Shown: piece after piece, positions 33,953-42,752 of the stretch
Position numbering within the stretch: the stretch's first letter is position 1
How the letters are laid out: each line of letters begins with the position of its first letter
Origin: Microbacterium sp. 10M-3C3
GTDB taxonomy: Bacteria; Actinomycetota; Actinomycetes; Actinomycetales; Microbacteriaceae
Direction: 5' to 3'
DNA length: 64,000 bases
NCBI RefSeq assembly: GCF_003931875.1
Contig: NZ_CP034245.1
Coordinates: 2,108,001-2,172,000, forward strand
The notes under the pieces: model-generated
What the model saw: the letters and a program-made list of their open reading frames with translations, nothing else
Databases searched by the model: none
Told to the model about the DNA's origin: nothing
Program-made: the position numbers and the translations under genes

Positions 33953-34454
33953 GTCCCGCGTCGTTCCCGGCCGCATGACCCACCAGTACGACGGCGAGCT
34001 CGTCGTCTTCCACATCGGGATGCAGATCAACCGGCCCTGGCGCGTGGACCAGTGGTTCCCCGCCTTCATGGCGATGCCGCGGATGCTGCGGGAGCTCATG
34101 AGCGATCCCGGCTCCGGGCTCCTCGGCTCGCACGTCCTCCTGGGCGCGGGCGGCCCGTACGTCGTGCAGTACTGGTCGTCGATCGACAAGCTGTACGCCT
34201 ACGCCGCGGCGCCCGAGCAGGCGCACCGCCCGGCGTGGACGGCGTTCAACCGCCGCGCGCGGAAGGCGGCGGGGGCCGTCGGCATCTGGCACGAGACGTT
34301 CCTCGTCGAACGCGCCGAGAGCATCTATGTGTCCACGCGCCCGATGGGACTGCCCGGCGCGACACGCGTCGTGCCGATCGGATCGCGTCACGATCGTGCC
34401 CGCGCGCGACTGGCCGACGGGCGCACGACCGGCGCCGCCGAGCCCGCCGCGTGA
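33951..34454 (+). CDS. DUF4188 protein (monooxygenase-like)
   Basis: 167 residues from ATG 33951 (MSRVVPGRMTHQYDGELVV); the PGRxT start is how remembered DUF4188 proteins begin, so this is preferred to ATG 33975. VVFHIGMQINRPWRVDQWFPAFMAMPRMLREL and YVVQYWSSIDKLYAYA are the family core, a dimeric ferredoxin-like fold related to antibiotic monooxygenases. Often found with MerR-type regulators. Substrate unknown. Converges on the acyl-CoA-dehydrogenase-like gene with a three-base gap. Confidence 0.85.
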   Translation: MSRVVPGRMTHQYDGELVVFHIGMQINRPWRVDQWFPAFMAMPRMLRELMSDPGSGLLGSHVLLGAGGPYVVQYWSSIDKLYAYAAAPEQAHRPAWTAFNRRARKAAGAVGIWHETFLVERAESIYVSTRPMGLPGATRVVPIGSRHDRARARLADGRTTGAAEPAA

Positions 34455-34457
34455 GCG

Positions 34458-35579
34458 TCAGGCCGCCGACGCCTCGAGCACCCAGCCGCCGACCACGTCG
34501 GAGGAGAACGGCACCGAGTACGCCATGAGCGCGCCCGCCTGCGCGTCGCGGAAGATGCGCTGGATCGGCGAGGCGACGAGATATCCGCCACCTCCGCCGA
34601 CCGTCACGGCGAGCGCCGCCGCCTTCTTCGCCACCTCGTTCGCGAGCAGCTTCGACTCCGTCGCGGCCGGCATCGCCTCCGGCGAGCGCGTGTCGGCGAG
34701 CCACGCGGCGCGCTCGGCGAGGAGCGCCGCCGCGCTCACCTCGGTCCACACCAGGCCCGTCTGCTGTCGCACCCAGTCGGCGTCGGCGAGCCGCTCGCCG
34801 TTGCGCACGCGCGCCGCGACCGTCGCGAGGGCGTCGAGCGCCGCTTGCGCGATCCCGAGCGAGACGAACGCGAACCCGATCGTGATGAGGTTCGCGTAGT
34901 CCGCCGGCGGCGGCCCGCAGCGGCGCTCCGCGCGCAGCGGCGTGCCGTCGAAGAGGATCGTGCGGCTGCGGGTCGCCCGCATCCCCATGGTCTCGTCGAT
35001 CGGCGGGAAGGACACGGTGTCGTCGACGCTCACGCCGAAGAACGCGGGAGCCCCGTCGATGCGGACGTTCAGGAACAGGTGGTCGGCCGCCTCGGAGCCG
35101 GACACGAAGAGCTTGCGGCCGGTGAGCGTCCACCCGTCCGCCGCCGGCGCGGCGTCCTGCTGCGAGGCGAGGAAGTGATTGCCGCCCGCCGGCTCCGACA
35201 GCGCGTTGGCGAAACGGCGCCCGGCCGCCAGCTCGGCCGCGAAGAACTCCGACTCCTCCGGCGCCGACATCGTCACGAGCGCGTGCGCCGCGCCCAGGTG
35301 CATGAGCCACACCGTCGCGACCGCCGGATGCGACGCCGCGAGCGTGCGCACGACCTCGCCGAGCGTCGCATACGACAGCGCCTCTCCCCCTGCCGCGCGC
35401 GGCAGGAACGCCGCATCCAGGCCGCTCGCCGACAGCGCCCGCAGGTGGTCGAGGGGCAGCCGGGCCGCGGCGTCGTCGGCGGCCGCCGTCGAGGCGAAGC
35501 CCGCCGCGAGCTCGGCGGCGAGGTCGACCCAGCGCTGCTCGTGGGCGGGGATGGCGACGGGCGAGGGACGGCGGAGCAT
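34458..35579 (-). CDS. acyl-CoA dehydrogenase-fold flavoprotein in the purine operon
   Basis: 373 residues with N-terminal helices, a middle beta domain (NALSEPAGGN ... GWTLTGRKLFVSGSEAADHLFL), and a C-terminal helical bundle. The C-terminal YEGT-type motif that often carries the catalytic glutamate reads AYSVPFSS instead, so it may be a flavin monooxygenase or another non-dehydrogenase member (inference). GAAGGA lies six bases before the ATG, and only 16 bases separate it from the upstream permease, so it is the last gene of the operon from 43867. Confidence 0.88.
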   Translation of the reverse strand: MLRRPSPVAIPAHEQRWVDLAAELAAGFASTAAADDAAARLPLDHLRALSASGLDAAFLPRAAGGEALSYATLGEVVRTLAASHPAVATVWLMHLGAAHALVTMSAPEESEFFAAELAAGRRFANALSEPAGGNHFLASQQDAAPAADGWTLTGRKLFVSGSEAADHLFLNVRIDGAPAFFGVSVDDTVSFPPIDETMGMRATRSRTILFDGTPLRAERRCGPPPADYANLITIGFAFVSLGIAQAALDALATVAARVRNGERLADADWVRQQTGLVWTEVSAAALLAERAAWLADTRSPEAMPAATESKLLANEVAKKAAALAVTVGGGGGYLVASPIQRIFRDAQAGALMAYSVPFSSDVVGGWVLEASAA

Positions 35580-35595
35580 GGCGGATCCTTCCGGG

Positions 35596-36510
35596 TCAGG
35601 CAGTGCGCAGCCGCGCCGCGTGACGACGCAGCGCCGCGCGGGAGGTGAGCACGAGGACGATGAGGGTCACGAGGTACGGCAGGGTCGCGTACACCTCGCT
35701 GGGGAGCTGGATCGCGGTGGACTGCGCGAGCAGCGAGAAGGACTGCAGGAAGCCGAACAGCAGCGCGCCCAGCGCGATGCCGATCGGGGTCATGCGTCCC
35801 ATGATGACGATCGCCAGCACGATGTATCCGCGCCCGGCCGTCATGCCGGGCGTGAACGCGCCGATCGAGCCGACGGCGATCGTCGCGCCGGCCAGGCCCG
35901 CGAGGGTGCCGCCGAGCAGCAGCGCGCGCTCGCCGACCGCGCGCGGGCGCACGCCCCGCAGCGCCGCGGAGATCGGGTCGGACCCGACGGCGCGCACCTG
36001 CAGGCCGAAGCGCGTCAAGCGCGCCAGCGCCCACATGAGGACGAGGAGCACGGCGGCGGCGTAGACGACCGGGCTCTGCGCGAACAGCACCGGGCCCGCG
36101 ACCGGGAGGTCGCTGAGGGGGCCGAGGTCGACGCGGCCCAGCGTGTCGACGCTCACGTTCGTGGTTCCCGCGGGCACCCACAGCTGGAAGAGGTAGGTGG
36201 ACAGGCCGAGACCCAGCATCGTCACGGCCACGCCGACGACGATCTCGTTCGCGCGCAGGGCGTACACGAGCGCGTTGACTCCGGCCCCGAGGACGACGCC
36301 GACGACGGCCCCGGCCGCCAGCCCCGCCCACGGCCCGGCGATGCTCGCCGCGTACACGCCCGCGAAGGCGCCGAGGATCATCATGCCCTCGATGCCGAGG
36401 TTCAACCGCCCCGCGCGTTCGACGAAGCCCTCCCCGATGCCGGCGATCACGAGCGGGGCGGCCAGGGCGAGCGCGCCGACCAGGATCGAGATCCACAGCT
36501 CGCCGCTCAT
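35596..36510 (-). CDS. nucleoside ABC transporter permease (YufQ/NupQ-like)
   Basis: 304 residues, about nine hydrophobic segments. GEGFVERAGRLNLGIEGMMILGAFAGVYAA is the hallmark of the BMP-dependent purine nucleoside permeases. Its ATG overlaps the preceding permease stop (ATGA). Works with the other permease, the double ATPase and the BMP lipoprotein. Confidence 0.95.
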   Translation of the reverse strand: MSGELWISILVGALALAAPLVIAGIGEGFVERAGRLNLGIEGMMILGAFAGVYAASIAGPWAGLAAGAVVGVVLGAGVNALVYALRANEIVVGVAVTMLGLGLSTYLFQLWVPAGTTNVSVDTLGRVDLGPLSDLPVAGPVLFAQSPVVYAAAVLLVLMWALARLTRFGLQVRAVGSDPISAALRGVRPRAVGERALLLGGTLAGLAGATIAVGSIGAFTPGMTAGRGYIVLAIVIMGRMTPIGIALGALLFGFLQSFSLLAQSTAIQLPSEVYATLPYLVTLIVLVLTSRAALRRHAARLRTA

Positions 36511-37661
36511 GCGCGCGCCTCCTCGGCGATGACCGGCTCACCCGATGCGGCGAGGGCTCCGGCCGTCTCGTCCGCCCCCAGCGCGCCGTCGTCCGGCGGC
36601 GGGGCGGCCGCGGCGTGCGCGGGGGCGACGAGCCCCGGCCGGGTCGCGGCGACGACCGCGACCCCGAGCAGCAGCACGCCCTTGATGACGTCGGCGATCG
36701 AGGAGGGGACCGTGCCCGTCGCGGACTGCATGCCCACGGCTCCGACGGCGAGGGCGGAGAAGAACACCGCGGCCGCTGCGATGCCCACCGGGAGCAGCCC
36801 GCCCAGCAGGGCCACGGCGAGCCCCGAGAACCCGACGCCGCCCGACACCGAGCCGAGGAGGCGGTCGTTGACGCCCGCCACCTGCATCCATCCGACGACG
36901 CCCGCTCCCGCACCGGAGACGAGCATCGTCGTCAGCACCGTGCGGGTGCGCGTGGCGCCCAGCCGGCGCGCGAGCGCGGGACGCTCGGCGAAGACGCGCA
37001 CGCGCGTCGCGTGCCGGCTCCGCCGCCAGAGCTCGAACACCACGACGGCGACGACCACGAGCAGCACGCCCACGTGCGCGCGCGTCCCCGGCAGCAGGTC
37101 GGGCAGCGCCGCCGCCGCGGGCAGGGCGTCGCTCTGCGGCGTGGCGGTGTTCTCGGGACTCGCGAGCCACGTGCGCAGCGTCCAACCCAAGGATCCGGAT
37201 GCGACGTAGTTCAGCAGCAGCGTCGACAGGATGACGTTGACGCCCCACCGGGCCGCCAGCCACGCTGGAAGAAGAGCGAACAGGGCGCCGCCCAGCGCAC
37301 CGGCCACCGCGCCCACGAGCCAGTACGCCGGAGCGGGAGCGGCATCCCCCAGCGCGCCGCGCATGCCGAACGTCGCCGCGGTCGCGGCGATCGCCCCGAC
37401 GACGACCTGCCCCTCGGCGCCGACGGAGAACACGCCGGCGCGGAGGGCCGGCACGAGTGTGAGGGCGACGATCGCGACCGGGACCGCGCCCACGAGCAGC
37501 TCGCCCACACGGTAGGGCGAGCTCGACACACCCTCGACGAGTCCGCGCAGCCCCACGAGCGGATCCGCGCCGGCCACGAGGATGAGGGCCATCGCGATCG
37601 CCGCGACCACCACGACGACGATCGCGGTGAGCGCGAGGGAGCGCACGCGCGCGCGGTTCAC
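36507..37661 (-). CDS. nucleoside ABC transporter permease (YufP/NupP-like)
   Basis: 384 residues from a GTG overlapping the adenine deaminase stop (GTGA). RAGVFSVGAEGQVVVGAIAATAATF and RWGVNVILSTLLLNYVAS are family motifs. The C-terminal extension of about 45 residues (AAAAPPPDDGALGADETAGALAAS) is polar and probably disordered. Confidence 0.95.
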   Translation of the reverse strand: MNRARVRSLALTAIVVVVVAAIAMALILVAGADPLVGLRGLVEGVSSSPYRVGELLVGAVPVAIVALTLVPALRAGVFSVGAEGQVVVGAIAATAATFGMRGALGDAAPAPAYWLVGAVAGALGGALFALLPAWLAARWGVNVILSTLLLNYVASGSLGWTLRTWLASPENTATPQSDALPAAAALPDLLPGTRAHVGVLLVVVAVVVFELWRRSRHATRVRVFAERPALARRLGATRTRTVLTTMLVSGAGAGVVGWMQVAGVNDRLLGSVSGGVGFSGLAVALLGGLLPVGIAAAAVFFSALAVGAVGMQSATGTVPSSIADVIKGVLLLGVAVVAATRPGLVAPAHAAAAPPPDDGALGADETAGALAASGEPVIAEEARA

Positions 37662-39469
37662 GCGTGCTCCTCGACGTGGCCGCAGGCGTCCACCGGGCCG
37701 GGGACCAGCACGTCGACGAAGCGCTGGGTGGCGGCGTCGATGAGGCCGAGCTCGGTCAGGCCCAGGTCGGGGACGACGTACAGCCCGACGAAGGACAGGA
37801 TGATGTACGGCGACGGGATGCGGCAGCCGAGCGCGTGTGTGGCGGCATGGCCCGCGCGCAGCGCCGCGGCCGTCTCCTCGAACGGCGCGTCGCTCATCAT
37901 GCCGCCCACCGGCAGCGGCACGCGTGCGAGCACCTCCCCGTCGGCGACCGTGACGAAGCCGCCGCCCATGCGGCCGAGCTCCTCGACGGCCAGGCGCATC
38001 GACGCGTCGTCCGCGCCGACGACGGAGATGTTCATGTTCGGGCAGTTCATCGAGATCGCGATCGCGCCCCGCTCGAGGCCGAACCCGCGGACGAAGCCCA
38101 TCGCGGCGAGCGCCTCGCCGTGGTGCCGATCGACCACGGCGATCTTCAGGACGTCCTGCGACGGGTCGGCGGCGACTCCGCCGGCATCCGCGGTCAGCCG
38201 CGCCGTGAACGCGCGCTTGAAGTAGCCGTCGTACATCTCCATCGCCCGCACGTGCACGGGCCCGTCGCCCTCCGGCGCGGGCACCGTGAAGAGGTCGGCG
38301 GGCAGCTCGGCCGGAAGGTGGACGGTGTCGCGAGCCCATGCGGGGATCACGTCGGTGTTGACGAAGGTCGCCGCCCCGTCGCGGGCGACGACGGCACCGG
38401 CCACGACCACGACCGAGGGGCGCGCCTCGGCGAGGTCGGGGATGACGAGGATGTCGGCCAGGCGCGAGGGCGCGAGCACGCCGACCACCTGGTCGAGCCG
38501 GTAGTAGAGGGCGGGCTGGGTCGTGGCCATCCGGTAGGCCAGCTGCGGGTCGACGCCCGCGCGGATCACGGAGCGCACGTGGTGGTCGATGTGGCCCTCG
38601 GTCGACAGGTCGAGGGCGTGCTTGTCGTCGGCGCAGAAGCTCAGCGAGCGCAGCGCGGGGGCGATCGCGTCGAGGTCGGCGAACAGCGGGCCGGTGTTGT
38701 CGGTGAGCGAGGAGCCCATGACGGTGATGCGCGTGCCCAGGCGCACGCGCTCGAGCACCTCGTCGACCGTGCGCGCGTTGTGGTCGTCGCCGATGCCGGC
38801 CGCGAGGTAGCTCCACAGCGACTCCCCCGTCTGCGAAGCGGTGTGACCGGTGAGGCGCCGCCCGGCGACGAGAGCGGCCTGGAACCGTCCGGTGGACAGC
38901 TCGCCGAGATCGAACGGGTTGCTCTCGCCGAGGGTCGCGGTGTCGTCGTCGTTCAGGCGCGCGCGCACGACCTCCTCGACGATGACCTGCCCACCCCGCT
39001 CGAGCTCGTGCGAGGTGGGGGTCGTGGGCGAGACCTGCTCGAAGATGTGCAGCGGGGTCGTCGTCGTGCGCAGCAGATCCATGCCGTCGGTGCCCCACAC
39101 GTTGGCGGCGCCGTTGGGGTCGGTGAGCACGGTCGTGGTGCCGCGCGGCACCGACAGGCGCGCGAGCTCGCCGGGCGTGAGGTTCGTGTACTCGATGTGC
39201 AGGTGCGTATCGATGAATCCGGGCACGACGTGGCTGCCGCGCGCGTCGATCTCCTCGACGCCCTCCCCCGCCGGCGCGTGGTCCCACGGGGTGAGCGCGG
39301 CGATGTGGCGCCCGGCGACGACGACGTCGCGCTCCAGCCACTCCTCGGTGCCGGGCGACTGCACGAGGCCTCCCCGCACGATGAGGTCGGGGCGTGAGAG
39401 GCCCGCCGCCACCGCCCGCAGGCGCGCGAGCTCGTCCGGCGTGGGCAGGAGGGACGTGTAGGCGGTCAT
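37658..39469 (-). CDS. ade: adenine deaminase
   Basis: 603-residue amidohydrolase that converts adenine to hypoxanthine. Metal ligands H89 and H91 in GFIDTHLHIEYTNLTP, the TEGHIDHHVRSV segment, and SMNCPNMNISVVGADDASM plus PVGGMMSDAPFE near the C terminus are typical of Ade. ATG overlaps the ATPase stop (ATGA). In this operon it acts on imported adenine, or on base released from nucleosides. Confidence 0.96.
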   Translation of the reverse strand: MTAYTSLLPTPDELARLRAVAAGLSRPDLIVRGGLVQSPGTEEWLERDVVVAGRHIAALTPWDHAPAGEGVEEIDARGSHVVPGFIDTHLHIEYTNLTPGELARLSVPRGTTTVLTDPNGAANVWGTDGMDLLRTTTTPLHIFEQVSPTTPTSHELERGGQVIVEEVVRARLNDDDTATLGESNPFDLGELSTGRFQAALVAGRRLTGHTASQTGESLWSYLAAGIGDDHNARTVDEVLERVRLGTRITVMGSSLTDNTGPLFADLDAIAPALRSLSFCADDKHALDLSTEGHIDHHVRSVIRAGVDPQLAYRMATTQPALYYRLDQVVGVLAPSRLADILVIPDLAEARPSVVVVAGAVVARDGAATFVNTDVIPAWARDTVHLPAELPADLFTVPAPEGDGPVHVRAMEMYDGYFKRAFTARLTADAGGVAADPSQDVLKIAVVDRHHGEALAAMGFVRGFGLERGAIAISMNCPNMNISVVGADDASMRLAVEELGRMGGGFVTVADGEVLARVPLPVGGMMSDAPFEETAAALRAGHAATHALGCRIPSPYIILSFVGLYVVPDLGLTELGLIDAATQRFVDVLVPGPVDACGHVEEHA

Positions 39470-41058
39470 GCGGACTCCTCGGGGGGTCGCGGTGTGGAGC
39501 GGATGCGGGCCTCGGTCGCCTCGCCGGTCGGGGTGGGGTCGAGGACGCCCGCCATCGCGGCGCCGACGCGCGCGGTGGTGGCCTCGGGGGCGGGCAGGTC
39601 GGCGACCACGCGACCGCTGTAGAGCACGACGACGCGGTCGGCGACGGCGCGGATCTCCTCGAGGTCGTGCGAGGCGACCACGACGGCGGCCCCGGCCTCG
39701 GCGGCGGCGACGAGGCGCTCCCGCACCGCCTGCGCCGCGCGCAGGTCGAGGCCCTGCGACGGACCGTAGGCGAGCACGAGGCGCGGCGCGCCGCTGGGAC
39801 TGTCCGGCCACGCGCGGCCGAGCTCGCGCGCCACGAGGAGCTTCTGCTGGTTGCCGCCGCTCAGACCGCCGGCGGCGAGCGCGGGCACCGCGGGGCGCAC
39901 GTCGAACGCCGTCAGACGCTCGGCGGCGTCCGCCCGGCGCGATGCCCTGTCCGCGCGCCGGCCGCGCAGGCCCCGGGCGACGTCGTACACCTTGAGCGTG
40001 TCGGCGAGCGTCATCGCGGGCACGAGGGCGTTGGCCCGCTCCTCGGGGATCCACGCGACCCCCGCCCGCAGCAGCTCCGCAGCGTCGGGGGCGAGGCGGC
40101 CCGCGACACGCACGGTGCCGGATGCGGGGATCCGCAGTCCGGCGAGCACGTCCAGCAGCACGTCCTGGCCGCTGCCGGCGACGCCGGCGACGCCGACGAT
40201 CTCCCCGGCGCGCACGGTGAGGGTCGCCTCGTCCAGGCGCGTCCCGTTCTCGCCGACGGCGCTCACGGCGCGCGCGTCGACGACGATCTCGCCCGGCGCT
40301 CGCGGCGCGCGCGGGGCGGGCTCGGGGAGGTCCCCGACCATGAGCCGGGCGATCTCGGCGGGCTCGAGCCCGCGGGCCGGCCCCGCGTGGACGCGGCGCC
40401 CATGCGAGAGCACGGTGACGTCGTCGGCGACGGCGCGCACCTCTTCGAGCCGGTGGGTGATGAGCACGATCGCGGTGCCGAGGTCGCACAGCGCGCGGAG
40501 GTGGTCGAACAGTCCGCCCACCTCGAGGGGGCCGAGGCTCGCGGTCGGCTCGTCGAGGATCAGGGTCGTCGCGCCCTCCGCCAGCGCCACCACGATCTCC
40601 CCCAGCTGCCGATGGGCCTGGCTCAGCCGCGCCGTGGGGACGTCGAGGTCGACGGCGACTCCGGCGCGCTCGAGCGCCGCGACGAGGTCGGCACGGGCCG
40701 ACCGGCGGCGGAGCACTCGACGACGGCCCGCCAGCAGGAGGTTCTCGACGAGCGTCAGCTCGCCGACGAGGCTCAGCTGCTGCGGCACGAGGTCCACTCC
40801 CTCGGCGCGCCCGTCCGCGCGGTCGCGCGGCGTGTACGGCCGCCCGCCGAGCTCCAGCTCCCCGGTGTCCGGGCGGTCGACGCCGGCGAGGATCTTGGCG
40901 AGCGTCGACTTGCCGGCGCCGTTCTCCCCGACGAGCGCGTGCACGGCGCCCGGACGCACGACGATGTCGACGTCCTCGAGCGCGCGCACCGAGCCGAACC
41001 GGCGCGAGACCGACCGGGCGACGAGCGCCCGGTCGGTCTGCGCGGACGCGGTCGTCAC
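39466..41058 (-). CDS. double ABC ATPase for nucleoside uptake
   Basis: 530 residues, two ABC domains of the sugar/nucleoside (RbsA, NupO) type. First: GENGAGKST, the signature-like LSQAHRQLGEIVVAL, ILDEPTASLG. Second: GVAGSGQDVLLDVL in place of a canonical Walker A and LSGGNQQKLLVARELG. Such asymmetry is normal for this class. GTG overlaps the BMP stop. Confidence 0.95.
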   Translation of the reverse strand: MTTASAQTDRALVARSVSRRFGSVRALEDVDIVVRPGAVHALVGENGAGKSTLAKILAGVDRPDTGELELGGRPYTPRDRADGRAEGVDLVPQQLSLVGELTLVENLLLAGRRRVLRRRSARADLVAALERAGVAVDLDVPTARLSQAHRQLGEIVVALAEGATTLILDEPTASLGPLEVGGLFDHLRALCDLGTAIVLITHRLEEVRAVADDVTVLSHGRRVHAGPARGLEPAEIARLMVGDLPEPAPRAPRAPGEIVVDARAVSAVGENGTRLDEATLTVRAGEIVGVAGVAGSGQDVLLDVLAGLRIPASGTVRVAGRLAPDAAELLRAGVAWIPEERANALVPAMTLADTLKVYDVARGLRGRRADRASRRADAAERLTAFDVRPAVPALAAGGLSGGNQQKLLVARELGRAWPDSPSGAPRLVLAYGPSQGLDLRAAQAVRERLVAAAEAGAAVVVASHDLEEIRAVADRVVVLYSGRVVADLPAPEATTARVGAAMAGVLDPTPTGEATEARIRSTPRPPEESA

Positions 41059-42071
41059 GGAACGGTCACGCTTCCGTCGGAGATGCCGGCGACGAGCTCG
41101 TCGACCTTCGCGGCCACGTCGGCCGGCACGGCGCCGTCGACGGTGTTGATGTCCTGGAAGACGATGCCGCCGTTGGCGAGCGTGGACGTGACGCCCTTGC
41201 CGCCGAACGTGTCCGCCTTCACCTCGTCGACCCACGCCTTCACGATCGGGTACATGTCGATGTCGACAGTCGACACGTTGGTCTTGAGGGCCTCGGCGCC
41301 CGCGGCGGGCGAGACGCCGACCGACAGCGTGCCGGCGCTCGAGGCGGCCGCGCCCACGCCCGCCGCGATGCCGTCGCCGGTCGTGTAGACGAGCTTCGCG
41401 CCCTGGCTGATGAGGCCCGACGTGGCGGACGCGGCGGCCTCGGCGTCGTCGAAGCTGCCGGCGTAGACGACCGGGAGGAGTGTCGCGGAGGGGTTCGCGG
41501 CCGTCACGCCCTGCTGGAAGAACTGGTCGGTGGCCTTGACGAAATCGAGCTCCATGCTCTCCACGCGTCCGATCGGGGTCGCTCCGGTCAGGCCGGCGAT
41601 GTAGCCCGACAGATAGCCGACCTGCGCGGAGTCGTACGTCCACGTCTCGACGTTGTCGGTGTACTTCTCGAGGATGTCCGGGCCGCCCGAGGCGGTGAAG
41701 TGCACGTCGGGGAAGTTCTTCGCGACGGAGAAGATCGCGTCGCCGAGCTCGATGCCGTGGCCGATGACCAGGTCGAAACCCTGGCTGGCGAAGTCGGCGA
41801 CGACCGGCTCGCTCGTCGCCGGGTCGGCCATGCCCTCGCGCAGCTCGTACGTGATCTCCCCTTCGTCCTGCAGCTTCTCGAGCGCGTCGGCGAGGGCCTG
41901 GTTGAAGGCGCCGTCGTTCGCGTTGCCGGGCGTGAGCGCGCCGACGCGGATGACGTCGTCGCCCGCGGCGGCGGCGGGGGCGGAGGAGGCGGCGTTGCCC
42001 GCGCCGGAGCATCCGGCGAGGGCGAGGGCGCCGGCGGCGAGGGCGGCGAGGAGGACGGGACGGGTGCGCAT
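41055..42071 (-). CDS. BMP-family nucleoside-binding lipoprotein
   Basis: 338 residues. Signal peptide with lipobox LAGC (C21), then a Bmp/PnrA fold: VIRVGALTPGNANDGAFNQALADAL, DLVIGHGIELGDAIFSVA, VGYLSGYIAGLTGATPIGRV. Periplasm-side (outer-face) receptor of the importer. GAAAGG seven bases before the ATG. Confidence 0.96.
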   Translation of the reverse strand: MRTRPVLLAALAAGALALAGCSGAGNAASSAPAAAAGDDVIRVGALTPGNANDGAFNQALADALEKLQDEGEITYELREGMADPATSEPVVADFASQGFDLVIGHGIELGDAIFSVAKNFPDVHFTASGGPDILEKYTDNVETWTYDSAQVGYLSGYIAGLTGATPIGRVESMELDFVKATDQFFQQGVTAANPSATLLPVVYAGSFDDAEAAASATSGLISQGAKLVYTTGDGIAAGVGAAASSAGTLSVGVSPAAGAEALKTNVSTVDIDMYPIVKAWVDEVKADTFGGKGVTSTLANGGIVFQDINTVDGAVPADVAAKVDELVAGISDGSVTVP

Positions 42072-42110
42072 GTGCGGCCTTTCGGGTGGTTTCGCGGTGT
42101 GCGGTGGCGG

Positions 42111-42752
42111 TCAGGGACGGGGTGTGACGGTGAAGCCGGGGGCGAGCGTCGCGCCGACGAAGGCGGCGCTGTCGGGCGACCAGTGCGCGAGCACGGCGCC
42201 GGTGGCGACGTCGAAGCACGGGTCGAGACGGACGTGGGCGGGGGCCGCATCCGGATGCAGAGCCGCGTCGTCGACGCACACGGCGGGAGTGCCGTGCACG
42301 TCGCGCACGACACCCTCGCGCGGCAGTCGCCCCTCGCGGGCGAGGCCGATCACGGCCGCGGTGGCGAGGAAGCCGCGGAGGGTGGTGTCGTCGGCGCACG
42401 AGTCAGGGTCCTTGGCGCACCCGCGCGTCCACGCGATCGTGCCGTCGTCGCCGACGTGCACCGCGCTGCGCTGCGTGCCGAAGGGCTCGTCGCCCTGCCC
42501 GATGACGGCGATGAGTACGCGCAGGTCGTCACCGGACCGCTCGATGCGGATGTGCTCGGTGTAGAGGGGCTCGGATTTCGCCCCCGTCACCACGAAGCCG
42601 TCGGGCCAGCCCGCCACGACATCGGCGAGGGCGACGGTCCGGGGCTCGGCGGCGGGTGCGGCAGCGGCGACGGCGGCCACGCCCGCACCGCACACGCCCG
42701 CCACCGCCGCGGCGCACGCGGCGAGGACGAGAAGCGGGCGCGAGCGGATCAT
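42111..42752 (-). CDS. secreted protein of unknown function in the purine operon
   Basis: 213 residues. Signal peptide or N-terminal anchor (PLLVLAACAAAVAGVCGAGVAAVAAAA), then a soluble domain with paired cysteines CAKDPDSC, VCVDD and DPCFDVATG, likely disulfides. No family recognised. The ATG overlaps the adenosine deaminase stop (ATGA), and the BMP gene starts 39 bases later, which ties it to nucleoside uptake; an accessory binding or maturation role is a guess. Confidence 0.85.
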   Translation of the reverse strand: MIRSRPLLVLAACAAAVAGVCGAGVAAVAAAAPAAEPRTVALADVVAGWPDGFVVTGAKSEPLYTEHIRIERSGDDLRVLIAVIGQGDEPFGTQRSAVHVGDDGTIAWTRGCAKDPDSCADDTTLRGFLATAAVIGLAREGRLPREGVVRDVHGTPAVCVDDAALHPDAAPAHVRLDPCFDVATGAVLAHWSPDSAAFVGATLAPGFTVTPRP

